Source of the DNA: Acidobacteriaceae bacterium
Lineage (GTDB): Bacteria > Acidobacteriota > Terriglobia > Terriglobales > Acidobacteriaceae
Assembly (NCBI GenBank): GCA_030049955.1
Contig: JASIJX010000038.1
Location: forward strand, 1-10,776
Direction of reading: 5' to 3'
DNA length: 10,776 nucleotides
Below are positions 1 through 7,674 of the stretch, piece by piece. The translations under genes were made by a program, and so were the position numbers. How positions within the stretch are numbered: position 1 is the stretch's first letter; each line of letters opens with the position of its first letter. The notes beneath the pieces were generated by a model. The model had not been told where the DNA came from. It saw only the letters and a program-made list of their open reading frames with translations, and searched no databases.

Positions 1-904
1 AATTTCGAATGCGGCCGATTACGCCCACCCGCTCCGTTACGCTGATGGCGCCGCGCGCATCGAGCAGGTTGAACAGATTCGAGCACTTGAGCGCGAGCTC
101 GTAGGTGGCCAGCAGCGGGAAGCGACGCTTCTCTGCTGCACTGGACTGCTCATTATTGAGCACGGCGTTGGCCTGCATCAGCAGCGACTGTGCTTCCGCT
201 TCGTAACTGTTGAAGTGCTCCCACAGCCGCGGCACGTCTGCGTACTCGAAGTTGTACACCGAAAACTGCAGTTCTTCGGCCAGGCGTACATCGCCGTAGG
301 TAACAGGCGCGCCAGTTTCAGGATCGCGCGCCCAAACGATGTCGTAAATCGAGTCCACGTCCTGCAAAAAAGCGGCAATGCGCTCCATGCCGTAGGTGAG
401 CTCTGCGCAGATGGGGTCGAGATCGAGGCCGCCGCACTGTTGAAAGTAGGTGAACTGCGTTATTTCAAGCCCATCGAGCATTACCTGCCATCCCACGCCC
501 CACGCGCCGCCCGCGGGCCACTCCCAGTTGTCCTCTTCGAACTTCAGGTCGTGGTGGCGCAGGTCGATTCCCATCGCCTCAAGCGATTCGAGATAAAGCT
601 CCTGCACGTTGACTGGCGGAGGCTTCAGGATGAGCTGGAACTGCGTGTGCTTGTACAGCCGGTTGGGGTTCTCGCCGTAGCGGCCATCGGCCGGCCGGCG
701 CGAGGGCTGCGCGTAGCCGACTTTATACGGCTTGGGACCCAGGACGCGCAGAAACGTTTCCGGCGCCATGGTGCCGGCTCCAACTTCAACGTCATAGGGC
801 TGCTGCAGCACGCATCCGCGCTCGGCCCAGAAGCCTTGCAAGCGAAAAAGCAGCTCCTGGAAGGTGAGCGGGGATTTTTGAGAGGCAGTTTGGGTTGCGG
901 CCAC
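1..904 (-). CDS. glyQ: Glycyl-tRNA synthetase alpha subunit, 3' end outside the window
   Basis: Class II aminoacyl-tRNA synthetase subunit that, with the beta subunit GlyS, charges tRNA-Gly in the cytoplasm. The minus-strand frame reads through 301 codons to the left edge without a stop. It shows family-typical segments: [13 protein letters not shown] near the N-terminus, [62 protein letters not shown], and [14 protein letters not shown] close to the edge. The E. coli protein is about 303 residues, so only a short tail is missing. The start is GTG at 904-902; an in-frame TGA lies five codons upstream, so no longer start is possible, and a weak purine run (AAAGAGA) sits just ahead. The gene lies 84 bases behind the glucan synthase on the same strand, so it could be partly transcribed by readthrough. 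glyS is expected to the left but is not visible. Confidence 0.97.
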   Translation of the reverse strand, partial: MAATQTASQKSPLTFQELLFRLQGFWAERGCVLQQPYDVEVGAGTMAPETFLRVLGPKPYKVGYAQPSRRPADGRYGENPNRLYKHTQFQLILKPPPVNVQELYLESLEAMGIDLRHHDLKFEEDNWEWPAGGAWGVGWQVMLDGLEITQFTYFQQCGGLDLDPICAELTYGMERIAAFLQDVDSIYDIVWARDPETGAPVTYGDVRLAEELQFSVYNFEYADVPRLWEHFNSYEAEAQSLLMQANAVLNNEQSSAAEKRRFPLLATYELALKCSNLFNLLDARGAISVTERVGVIGRIRN

Positions 905-919
905 GAGGGGTCTCTTTCA

Positions 920-977
920 ATCGGGACTCGACTCAATTTTATCAAGGCCAGATTGGCCTTAATGAATCAGTCCCAAT
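920..977 (-). other. Long imperfect stem-loop in the synthase-glyQ gap
   Basis: Within the 84-base gap, bases 963-977 can pair with 920-935. This gives about 15 base pairs with G-U wobbles and one bulged base. An inner perfect 7-bp hairpin (AAGGCCA, loop of three, TGGCCTT) occupies 944-960. The structure starts 11 bases after the synthase stop and ends 15 bases before the glyQ GTG. There is no U-run after it on either strand, so it is not a canonical intrinsic terminator. It could be a transcript-end stabiliser, a processing site or a leader element for glyQ. The pairing is visible; the role is not. Confidence 0.5.
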
Positions 978-988
978 CTGAAGCCCGC

Positions 989-3900
989 TCATGCAGCTCG
1001 CAGCGGGGCAAACTCCTCCAGCCGCGCCTTGAGCACGGCCCTGCTGATGGGCATTTCGTGCAGCAGCAGCTCGGCTGCCTGCACCAGCGGGTTTTCGTGG
1101 AACCACTTCTGCACAATGTTGTCGCGCAGCAGGTTTGTAGTCGCCAGCAGCGACATGCCCTGGTGGTGCGCCATCCACTCGCGCACCAGCTCCGGCTTAC
1201 GCGTCGACTGGATGTAGTCGGCGGCCTCATAGTAGCCGTACGCGCCCACCCAACCAGCCGCGCACATGCGGCGCAGGTTCACGAGTGCTTCCGGCGCATT
1301 CACGCCGAGGGCCAGGAACGTGGAGTAGGGCGAGACTACCGGACCGGCCGTCGCCTCAAACCAGAGAGCAATTCGCGGCACGCCATAGGCAAAGTAGTCG
1401 TAGTGGCCGTCGGGATTCCGTTTGGCTGCGCCTGACTCGGAGATGCCCCAGGGAATGCCGAGATCGCCGGCAAAGGCTTGCTGCACGTGAACCACGGCAT
1501 CCTGCGTGCGAGCGATCAGCGTGCCCGCGTAGCTGCGCATCCACAACGCCGGCATCAGATACTCGAACATCGTGCCCGTCCAGGAGAGCAGCAAGAAGCG
1601 CCCATAGGCGAATGTATGATCGCGCGCCAGCTTGTACCAGCTCTGGTAGGGCAGGTCCCCGCGCGCAATGGCCAGGAAGGTGGCGATGCGCGCCTCCGAC
1701 GCAATCATGTCATAGGCGGCATCGTGAATCCCCGGAGCTCCGCGCTCGTAGCCGATCGAGAGAATCTGCCGTCCGGAGCTCACAAGGAACGAGAAGTCGG
1801 TCTCCTGCGCAATCCGTTCAGAGTCCTGCTCGATGGCGCAAAGAGTGCCAAAGAGCGAACGCAGATTTTGCATTGCGCCCGGCAGCAGCACGCGCAACTG
1901 ATCGGCCAATATCCCCAGCACGCGATTTTCCTCAAGCGCGTTCTGCGCGCGCAGCAGCCTCGCCCCAAGCCCCTCGGCAAAGGGCAGCGCGTCCTTGATA
2001 GGCATCAGGCAGGACTTTTCGTCGAGCGAGAGATGCGGAAAGGCGCGAAGGGCTTGAAACTGGGGCAGCGCCCAGGGCAGATAATCGTGCAGCAACTGCA
2101 GAATCGCGTCGACGCGCTTGCGCGTCTCATGCAGCCAGTAGGTCTCAGGCAGCGTGGCGGGCGCGGCTTCGGAGGCATCGGCCAGCGCCTTTTGCGCCAG
2201 CGGCAGCCACTCGATCCATTCCGTGAGAGTCGCCGACTCGGGCGGAAAGTTAAGCCGCCCAACTGAAGCCCAAAGCTTTTTCTCCCGGCGCAGCAACCGG
2301 CAGTGCGCACGCAGGCCATTGCTAAAGAGCTGGGCCGATACCAGCGGCTTGCGCGCCACGTCCATGGCTCCGGCATGCAGCGTGTAGAGCGAGGCCACGA
2401 AGTTGCCGCTGTCGACCGAAGAGACGAAAGGCGCGCTGCCAAGCGCCTCCAGCGTCTGCGTGTCGTACCAGTTGTAAAGGTGGCCGCGGTGCTTCTCCAG
2501 GCGCATGATCGTGTTGAGGCTTGCGCGGCTGAGCTCGGCAAACTCCGGCACGGTAAGAAAGCCGAGCTCGCACGCAGCCTGGCGCGCATTCAGCAGCAGG
2601 CCGATATTCGTGGGCGAAACGCGCGCCGCTTCAACCAGCCCCTCCTCAATCACGTTGTCGGGAATCAGGAAGTTGTGGCGCCCGCCGCCGAAATCGTGAA
2701 AGTAGCGCCAGATGCGCAGCGCATGCTCGCAGAGAAACTCCTTGTCGGCCGAGGAAACGCCCTGGCGATCGCGCGGCGGCTGATTGAGCCAGACGGTGAG
2801 CGGATTCGAAAGCGCCCAGAGAACGAGAATGGGCAGCGCGCAGAGGATCGCATAGTGGCGCACCGCTCCCAACCAGATGAGCGCGCCGATTAATACAGTG
2901 ACGAGCGGCATGAATGCGAGATAGCGGTCAATGGGCGTGCGCGTGCGCTGCAACTCAGACTGGTATGCCGTCTCCCACTCGAGCAGACGCTCGCCGGTGA
3001 CGAACCGACGAAACAGCGAGCGGATGATGGCATCGAAGGCCATCAATGTTTCGTGCGGCAGAAATGCGAGATGCAGGAGCGCCACCAGCATGGCGCGGCC
3101 AAAGCCTGAGGCAGTCTCGGCCACGCGGCCCTTTTGTCCGCTAGCCATGGCGCGGCCCAGCCCAAAAACAAACTGCGCGAACGTCGGGAAGAACAGCAGG
3201 AAGAGCGCGGCAAACGTCCAGTACAACGGCCCGCCGGGAAGTACAAGCCAGCCGAAGATGAACAGCAGGAAGAGGAACGGATCGACCAGCGATCGGCGCA
3301 AGTTGTCGAAAATCTTCCAGCGGGAGATATCGGAGATGGGATTCGGGCCCCATCGGCCGGCCTCATCGGGCACGCGCGAGAAGATCCAATACATGATCTG
3401 CCAGTCGCCGCGCACCCAGCGATGTTTGCGGCGCATATAAGCGCTGTAGTGAGAGGGGTAATCGTCCACCAACTCAATGTCGGTCACCAGTCCGGCGCGT
3501 GCGTAGGCGCCTTCGATGAGATCGTGGCTGAGCAGAGAATTGCGCGGGAAACGACGGTCGAGAACAGCGTGCAACGTGGCCGCTTCGTAGATTCCCTTGC
3601 CCGTAAAAATGCCTTCGCCGAACAGGTCCTGGTAAGCGTCAGAAACCGCGCGCGTGTAAATGTCAAAGCCGCTTTGGCCGGAATAGATCGCTGCCAGACG
3701 CGACTGCGCTGCCGATTGCACCGCAACGCTGATGCGCGGCTGAAGAATGCCATAGCCTGCGGTGACAATGCGCAATTGCGGGTCGATGATGGCCTGATTC
3801 AACGGATGCGCGATTGCCCCGGCCAGCCGCGCGGCGGTCCCGTGCGGCAACTGCGTATCGGAGTCGAGAGTAAGAATGTAACGGACCGAGCGCAGCACAT

Positions 3901-5512
3901 CCACGCGGCCGGCCTTGATTGGGAACGCATCAAAAGCCCCGGCGAGGAACTTGTTCAGGTCGAGCAGCTTGCCGCGCTTGCGCTCCCAACCCATCCATAC
4001 GCCCTGGCGCGCATTAAAGATGCGATGCCGGTGCAGAAAGATGAAGACTCCATTGCGCGATGAGTTATAGCGTGCGTTCAGTTCGTTAATGAGTCGCGCC
4101 GCCAGATCGACGAGCGGATGCGAATCGTTCTCGCGCGGCTGGCTCACCGAGTCCGGAAGATCGGTGAGCAGCACAAAGTGAAGGTTAGGCTCCCGGTTGG
4201 CCAGGAAGCGCACCTCGAGATCGTTCACCAGCTCGCGCACCTGCTTTTCATTCAGCAGGAGCGACGGCACGGCCACCAGCGTAGTGCACTCGGCAGGAAT
4301 GCCGTTGCTGAAATCGAGCTTGGGCATGCGCTCCGGGTCGATGAACGAAGTGATGGCGTTGTTCACCAGGTCCACTGCGACCTGCGTCGCTGGAATTGCG
4401 AGCAACAGCAGCGTGATGACGAGGCCGACGAAACGAGCCATCACCGGAACAATCGGAAATAGAATGACGGCGATGAACAGGAGCGCCAATATCTGGATGC
4501 CCCCGAGAAAGAACTCCTCGCCATGGGCACGCACGAACTCCCGCGCGCGAAAGGCGAGCGTAGGATGGAACCCCGTGCGCAATGCGAGTTGAGCAAAGCC
4601 CTTGTCGATGAGGTAGTAACCCACGTGCGCGCGCCGGCGTTGCAGGCGCGGATCGCTGGCCGGCAACTGCTCGCCCTCGCGCGCCAGCGCGAGCACAGCC
4701 TCGGCCACCTGCGTCTCAGAACAATCGGAGCGACGCGCCACCAGCGCCACGCGCCGGCGATACCGCTCGCGGCTCTCGAAGTCCATCTGCGCAAAGGCTT
4801 GCGCTGGGTCCTGGCGGAGCACTGCGTCAAAAATGATGAGCGGCTCGATCAAGTATTCCCAATCGGTATTGGTGACCGCTCGCAAGCTCTTGATCTGCGC
4901 CAGGATCACGGAAGGAAACGCCTTCTCGCGCGAGGTGAAAAGCGTAAGCGACGAGTCGAGCAGCGACTCAAGCAGAACGAACTTCAGGAATGAGCTGAGC
5001 TCCCACAGCTCATCCACGTGCAGGGGCTCATGCTGCTGCAGATTCTGCACAAATCCGCCGAACGCAGGCCCGTCAAATGCGCAGTCCGTCGCGTTCAGGT
5101 AGGCGCTCGCGATTGCGGCGGCGCGCGGCTCCTCCTGCCGGCCCGGCGCCCGTCCGAGTGTAACGACGCGCGGAATGCGTGCAAGCGGCCCAGGACGGTC
5201 GGCAACTGCAGCCATCGCATTGCGCAGCAGCCGATGGCTGGCGCCTAGCTCGAGCATAGCCGAGCGATAGGCGATCTCGTCCGGATCGGCCGTCACCTCC
5301 GGCACTGGATGGCGGGCGAGCGCCGCTTCCAGCCGCCCAAGCTTGCGGCGCGCGGCGCGCACCCGGCCCAGAAATGCGAACCTGTTGATTCCTGCTGCGG
5401 GCCGCGGCACCACCTCCCAGCCGCCGGCCGCCTCCGCTGCGCGCTGCAACCGTGCCGGGGCGTCGTTCTCAAAGAACTGCTGCGATTCGAGATTGAATGC
5501 GGCTTGCGTCAT
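989..5512 (-). CDS. Membrane beta-1,2-glucan synthase (GT84 plus GH189-like), NdvB-like but without a GH94 domain
   Basis: A 1507-residue relative of cyclic beta-1,2-glucan synthases, expected to polymerise glucose from UDP-glucose at the inner membrane. Residues 1-330 form the alpha-helical N-terminal region. Two membrane helices lie at about 335-378. The glycosyltransferase (GT84) domain at about 405-740 shows the DxD of TLDSDT (550-552), GEGIFTGKGIYE, SHDLIEG and RRKHRWVRGDWQ (694-705). More membrane helices follow at about 742-785, 806-825 and 867-905. Residues ~920-1490 match the Glycoamylase-type middle domain (now GH189, the cyclisation/transglycosylation domain), with WGISES (E1359), GYYEAADY (E1429) and REWMAHHQGMS. 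Family members are commonly around 2,800 residues and continue into a GH94 phosphorylase; this one ends about 60 residues after the AHHQGM motif. The ATG at 5512 has GAGG four bases ahead, inside the stop of the ABC gene. Family assignment is firm; linear versus cyclic product is open. Confidence 0.93.
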   Translation of the reverse strand: MTQAAFNLESQQFFENDAPARLQRAAEAAGGWEVVPRPAAGINRFAFLGRVRAARRKLGRLEAALARHPVPEVTADPDEIAYRSAMLELGASHRLLRNAMAAVADRPGPLARIPRVVTLGRAPGRQEEPRAAAIASAYLNATDCAFDGPAFGGFVQNLQQHEPLHVDELWELSSFLKFVLLESLLDSSLTLFTSREKAFPSVILAQIKSLRAVTNTDWEYLIEPLIIFDAVLRQDPAQAFAQMDFESRERYRRRVALVARRSDCSETQVAEAVLALAREGEQLPASDPRLQRRRAHVGYYLIDKGFAQLALRTGFHPTLAFRAREFVRAHGEEFFLGGIQILALLFIAVILFPIVPVMARFVGLVITLLLLAIPATQVAVDLVNNAITSFIDPERMPKLDFSNGIPAECTTLVAVPSLLLNEKQVRELVNDLEVRFLANREPNLHFVLLTDLPDSVSQPRENDSHPLVDLAARLINELNARYNSSRNGVFIFLHRHRIFNARQGVWMGWERKRGKLLDLNKFLAGAFDAFPIKAGRVDVLRSVRYILTLDSDTQLPHGTAARLAGAIAHPLNQAIIDPQLRIVTAGYGILQPRISVAVQSAAQSRLAAIYSGQSGFDIYTRAVSDAYQDLFGEGIFTGKGIYEAATLHAVLDRRFPRNSLLSHDLIEGAYARAGLVTDIELVDDYPSHYSAYMRRKHRWVRGDWQIMYWIFSRVPDEAGRWGPNPISDISRWKIFDNLRRSLVDPFLFLLFIFGWLVLPGGPLYWTFAALFLLFFPTFAQFVFGLGRAMASGQKGRVAETASGFGRAMLVALLHLAFLPHETLMAFDAIIRSLFRRFVTGERLLEWETAYQSELQRTRTPIDRYLAFMPLVTVLIGALIWLGAVRHYAILCALPILVLWALSNPLTVWLNQPPRDRQGVSSADKEFLCEHALRIWRYFHDFGGGRHNFLIPDNVIEEGLVEAARVSPTNIGLLLNARQAACELGFLTVPEFAELSRASLNTIMRLEKHRGHLYNWYDTQTLEALGSAPFVSSVDSGNFVASLYTLHAGAMDVARKPLVSAQLFSNGLRAHCRLLRREKKLWASVGRLNFPPESATLTEWIEWLPLAQKALADASEAAPATLPETYWLHETRKRVDAILQLLHDYLPWALPQFQALRAFPHLSLDEKSCLMPIKDALPFAEGLGARLLRAQNALEENRVLGILADQLRVLLPGAMQNLRSLFGTLCAIEQDSERIAQETDFSFLVSSGRQILSIGYERGAPGIHDAAYDMIASEARIATFLAIARGDLPYQSWYKLARDHTFAYGRFLLLSWTGTMFEYLMPALWMRSYAGTLIARTQDAVVHVQQAFAGDLGIPWGISESGAAKRNPDGHYDYFAYGVPRIALWFEATAGPVVSPYSTFLALGVNAPEALVNLRRMCAAGWVGAYGYYEAADYIQSTRKPELVREWMAHHQGMSLLATTNLLRDNIVQKWFHENPLVQAAELLLHEMPISRAVLKARLEEFAPLRAA

Positions 5513-5521
5513 GAATCCTCA
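5513..5521 (-). promoter_or_regulatory. Ribosome binding site overlapping the upstream stop codon
   Basis: The minus strand reads TGAGGATTCATG. The TGA ends the ABC transporter, its GA is part of the Shine-Dalgarno GAGG, and the ATG starts the synthase after a 4-base spacer. This fixes the synthase start and predicts translational coupling, so ribosomes finishing the exporter would begin the synthase. Confidence 0.75.
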
Positions 5522-7444
5522 GCGATAACTGGCCGCCTGCATTTCAAACATGGCCGCGTAGCGGCCGCCCAGCGCCATAAGCCGATTGTGATTGCCCTCT
5601 TCGACAATGTGACCGCCCTCAAGGACTACGATGCGGTCAGCCATGCGCACGGTGGAGAAGCGATGCGAGATGAGGAGGGCCATTTTTCCATACGTGAGCT
5701 CGGCAAAGCGCTCGAAGACCTCGAACTCGCTGCGCGCATCGAGCGAGGCCGTGGGCTCATCGAGAATAAGCAGTTGCGCGTCGCGCAGGTAAGCGCGGGC
5801 AAGTGCCAGCTTTTGCCACTCCCCGCCGGAAAGATCGACGCCGCCCTCGAAGCGACGGCCCAACATCTGGTCGTAACCGCCGCGCAGCTTGGCGACTACG
5901 CCGCTGGCCAGGCTTTTTTCCGCGGCATACTCGATCTCCTCCTGCGAGTGATCGACTTCCACCCGTCCCACGGCGATGTTTTCGCGCGCTGTCATCTCGT
6001 AACGCATAAAGTCCTGAAAAATTACGCCGATCTCCGCGTGCAGGCTGGACAGGTCGTATTCGCGCAAATCCACGCCATCGAGAAGGATCTGGCCATCGGT
6101 CGGATCGTAGAGGCGCGTTATGAGCTTCACGATCGTCGTTTTGCCCTGGCCGTTTTCGCCGATCAGCGCCACCCGTTCGCCGGGCGTCAGCGTGAAGTTC
6201 AGGCTGTGCAGGATGCTGCGCGTGGTTCCGGGATACACGAACGAAACGTTGCGGAACTCGAAGCCGCGCGTGATGGGCCGCGGCGCCGGCAAGCCATTCG
6301 GTTTTGACTCGACCCGCGGCTTCATCTCAAAAAACGCCAGCAAATCGGTGAGGAACAGCGCCTGATCGGCCACGCCCGAGGCCGTGGAAAACGCCTGCTG
6401 AATGTTGCCCATGGCCTGCATGATGGCCGTGGTGATCAGCGCGAAATCGCCAATTGTGTAGCGGCCCTCAATGGTGCGATAGATGCTGAGGACGTAGGCG
6501 GAGTAATAACCGAGCTGGGCGAGTATCGATAGAAGACCGCCCCAGAAGAGCCGTCGCCGGTTCAGCGCTACATTTTCCTCATATATCCGGTACGAGATTT
6601 TCTCAAAGCGGCGGGTCAGATAATCGCTCAGGTTGAACAGCCGCAATTCTTTGGCCGCCTCCTTGCTGCCGCCAACCTGGCGCAGGTACTCCATCTTGCG
6701 GCGCATGGGCGTCTGACGGAAGTTCTTGGCGTAGGTGAGAAAAGAGAAGTGGCTCTCGCCGAGGAACGCCGGAACGATGCCGACAACAAGCAGAAGCAGA
6801 AGCAGCGGTGAATACCAAAGGAGCACCGCGGAGAAGGCAATGGCAGTGACACCCTGCTGGATGAGCCGGCCCATCTGCTGAATCATTGCCAGCCGGTCGG
6901 TGGCCTGCACGCGGGCGCGCTCCAGCCGGTCATAGAAGATTGGGTCTTCATAGACGGTGACGTCGAGCGCGGCGGCCTTCCGCATCACCTCTACGCTTAC
7001 GTGGTGCGTGTAGCGGTCGGCGAGCAGATTATCGAAGTAATCGACCGCACGCGAGAGGATGCCGATGAGAACGGCCAGCACCGCCTCGGCGGCAACCAGA
7101 TACCAGAAGTACCACGGCAGCGGCCGATGAAAGCCAATGTTATTGATGCCGTTGATGATGTAGCGGCCCGCGATGATTCCGATTACCACCGGCAGGAAGG
7201 CGACGACGATGCGGATAGTGATGTTCCAGAAGACGACTGAAGGGCCTGACTCCCACACGAAGTGCAGCACCGGCGGAATATTCTTGAGCGCGCGCAGACG
7301 ATCGGACCAGGCGCCACTGCCACTCTTGGCAGGCTCTTCAGCTTGCTCCGGTTGCGGCTGCTCCAATCGAGTTTGGTCCATGGAGGTCTGGTCCGTGGAC
7401 CCGCCGGAGTCGCCGCTCGGTTCGGGTTGCATGGTTGAGGACAT
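5519..7444 (-). CDS. ABC transporter, fused permease-ATPase half-transporter (MsbA/NdvA type)
   Basis: A 641-residue exporter half-transporter, expected to work as a homodimer in the inner membrane. After a hydrophilic N-terminal extension of about 45 residues rich in Q, E, P, S and T, hydrophobic segments lie at roughly 70-96, 110-131, 198-228 (two helices), 299-322 and 331-346. The nucleotide-binding domain is complete: Walker A GENGQGKTT (429-437), Q-loop IFQDF, signature LSGGEWQ (538), Walker B LLILDEPTASLD (558) and switch histidine in ISHRFSTV (593). I chose the ATG at 7444 because AAGG sits five bases ahead. A longer frame opens at a TTG at 7486 with no ribosome binding site, and another ATG lies at 7432. 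The tight coupling to the glucan synthase suggests it exports that glucan, as NdvA/ChvA does in rhizobia. The substrate is inferred from context only; lipid or peptide export cannot be excluded from sequence. Confidence 0.93.
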   Translation of the reverse strand: MSSTMQPEPSGDSGGSTDQTSMDQTRLEQPQPEQAEEPAKSGSGAWSDRLRALKNIPPVLHFVWESGPSVVFWNITIRIVVAFLPVVIGIIAGRYIINGINNIGFHRPLPWYFWYLVAAEAVLAVLIGILSRAVDYFDNLLADRYTHHVSVEVMRKAAALDVTVYEDPIFYDRLERARVQATDRLAMIQQMGRLIQQGVTAIAFSAVLLWYSPLLLLLLVVGIVPAFLGESHFSFLTYAKNFRQTPMRRKMEYLRQVGGSKEAAKELRLFNLSDYLTRRFEKISYRIYEENVALNRRRLFWGGLLSILAQLGYYSAYVLSIYRTIEGRYTIGDFALITTAIMQAMGNIQQAFSTASGVADQALFLTDLLAFFEMKPRVESKPNGLPAPRPITRGFEFRNVSFVYPGTTRSILHSLNFTLTPGERVALIGENGQGKTTIVKLITRLYDPTDGQILLDGVDLREYDLSSLHAEIGVIFQDFMRYEMTARENIAVGRVEVDHSQEEIEYAAEKSLASGVVAKLRGGYDQMLGRRFEGGVDLSGGEWQKLALARAYLRDAQLLILDEPTASLDARSEFEVFERFAELTYGKMALLISHRFSTVRMADRIVVLEGGHIVEEGNHNRLMALGGRYAAMFEMQAASYR

Positions 7445-7550
7445 AACTCCCTTGAAATCCGTTGCCGCAACGCGGAAATTCGACAATGACGCAATACGCG
7501 CTCAGTTGCAATAAGCAGACTGTCCTTGGCAAAACAGGAAGTTATGTCCT
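7438..7550 (-). promoter_or_regulatory. Long-range inverted repeat able to mask the ABC gene start
   Basis: Bases 7536-7550 and 7438-7452 are inverted copies differing at one position. In the minus-strand RNA, AGGACAUAACUUCCU pairs with AGGGAGUUAUGUCCU over 15 continuous base pairs, counting one G-U. Three further pairs (UUG with CAA) follow past a single bulged A. The loop is 83 bases. The 3' arm contains the purine-rich ribosome binding site and the ATG at 7444-7442, so the folded form would hide translation initiation of the exporter and, by coupling, the synthase. It lies in the 230-base leader (7445-7674), which also holds a TACAAT (7617-7612) that could be a -10 box, although its -35 is poor. 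The pairing is seen directly; regulation is inferred. Confidence 0.5.
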
Positions 7551-7674
7551 TCAAGTTCGTGATTCCGCTTGCAAACAGACACTCTCAGGCCCTTCGGCGT
7601 CTTCGCCCGTCATTGTAGTGCGATGCGCAGCAAAGTAAAGGCGTTGTTTTTCTTAAAGGCAACACGAAGGCCGA

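Noticed and set aside
905..988. T-box riboswitch controlling glyQ
   Set aside because: The gap is too short for a T-box, I see no conserved T-box sequence or terminator with U-run, and such elements are mainly found in Firmicutes and relatives.
215..1435. Long plus-strand open frame opposite glyQ and the synthase
   Set aside because: It crosses two firmly identified minus-strand genes and the gap between them, has no recognisable domain and has arginine/histidine-rich composition typical of antisense frames in GC-rich DNA.
3134..4063. Plus-strand open frame of 309 codons inside the synthase
   Set aside because: It lies entirely opposite the conserved GT84 domain, with no ribosome binding site or family resemblance; codon bias of the real gene explains it.
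5309..6307. Plus-strand open frame of 332 codons opposite the synthase start and ABC ATPase domain
   Set aside because: It is antisense to Walker A, signature and Walker B coding sequence and spans the coupled gene junction; it is a shadow.
7438..7550. Miniature inverted-repeat transposable element
   Set aside because: The terminal repeats are 15 bases and 113 bases apart, but there is no flanking direct target duplication and no second copy in the window; one arm is the functional start region of the ABC gene.
7590..7610. Intrinsic terminator after the hydrolase gene
   Set aside because: Only a 4-bp GGCG-AAGA-CGCC hairpin is present and no U-run follows, so I cannot claim that the hydrolase transcript ends before the ABC gene.
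7544..7617. 24-codon plus-strand frame with AGGA ahead of an ATG in the leader
   Set aside because: Its ribosome-site-plus-ATG look comes from the inverted copy of the ABC start region; the short peptide has no distinctive features.
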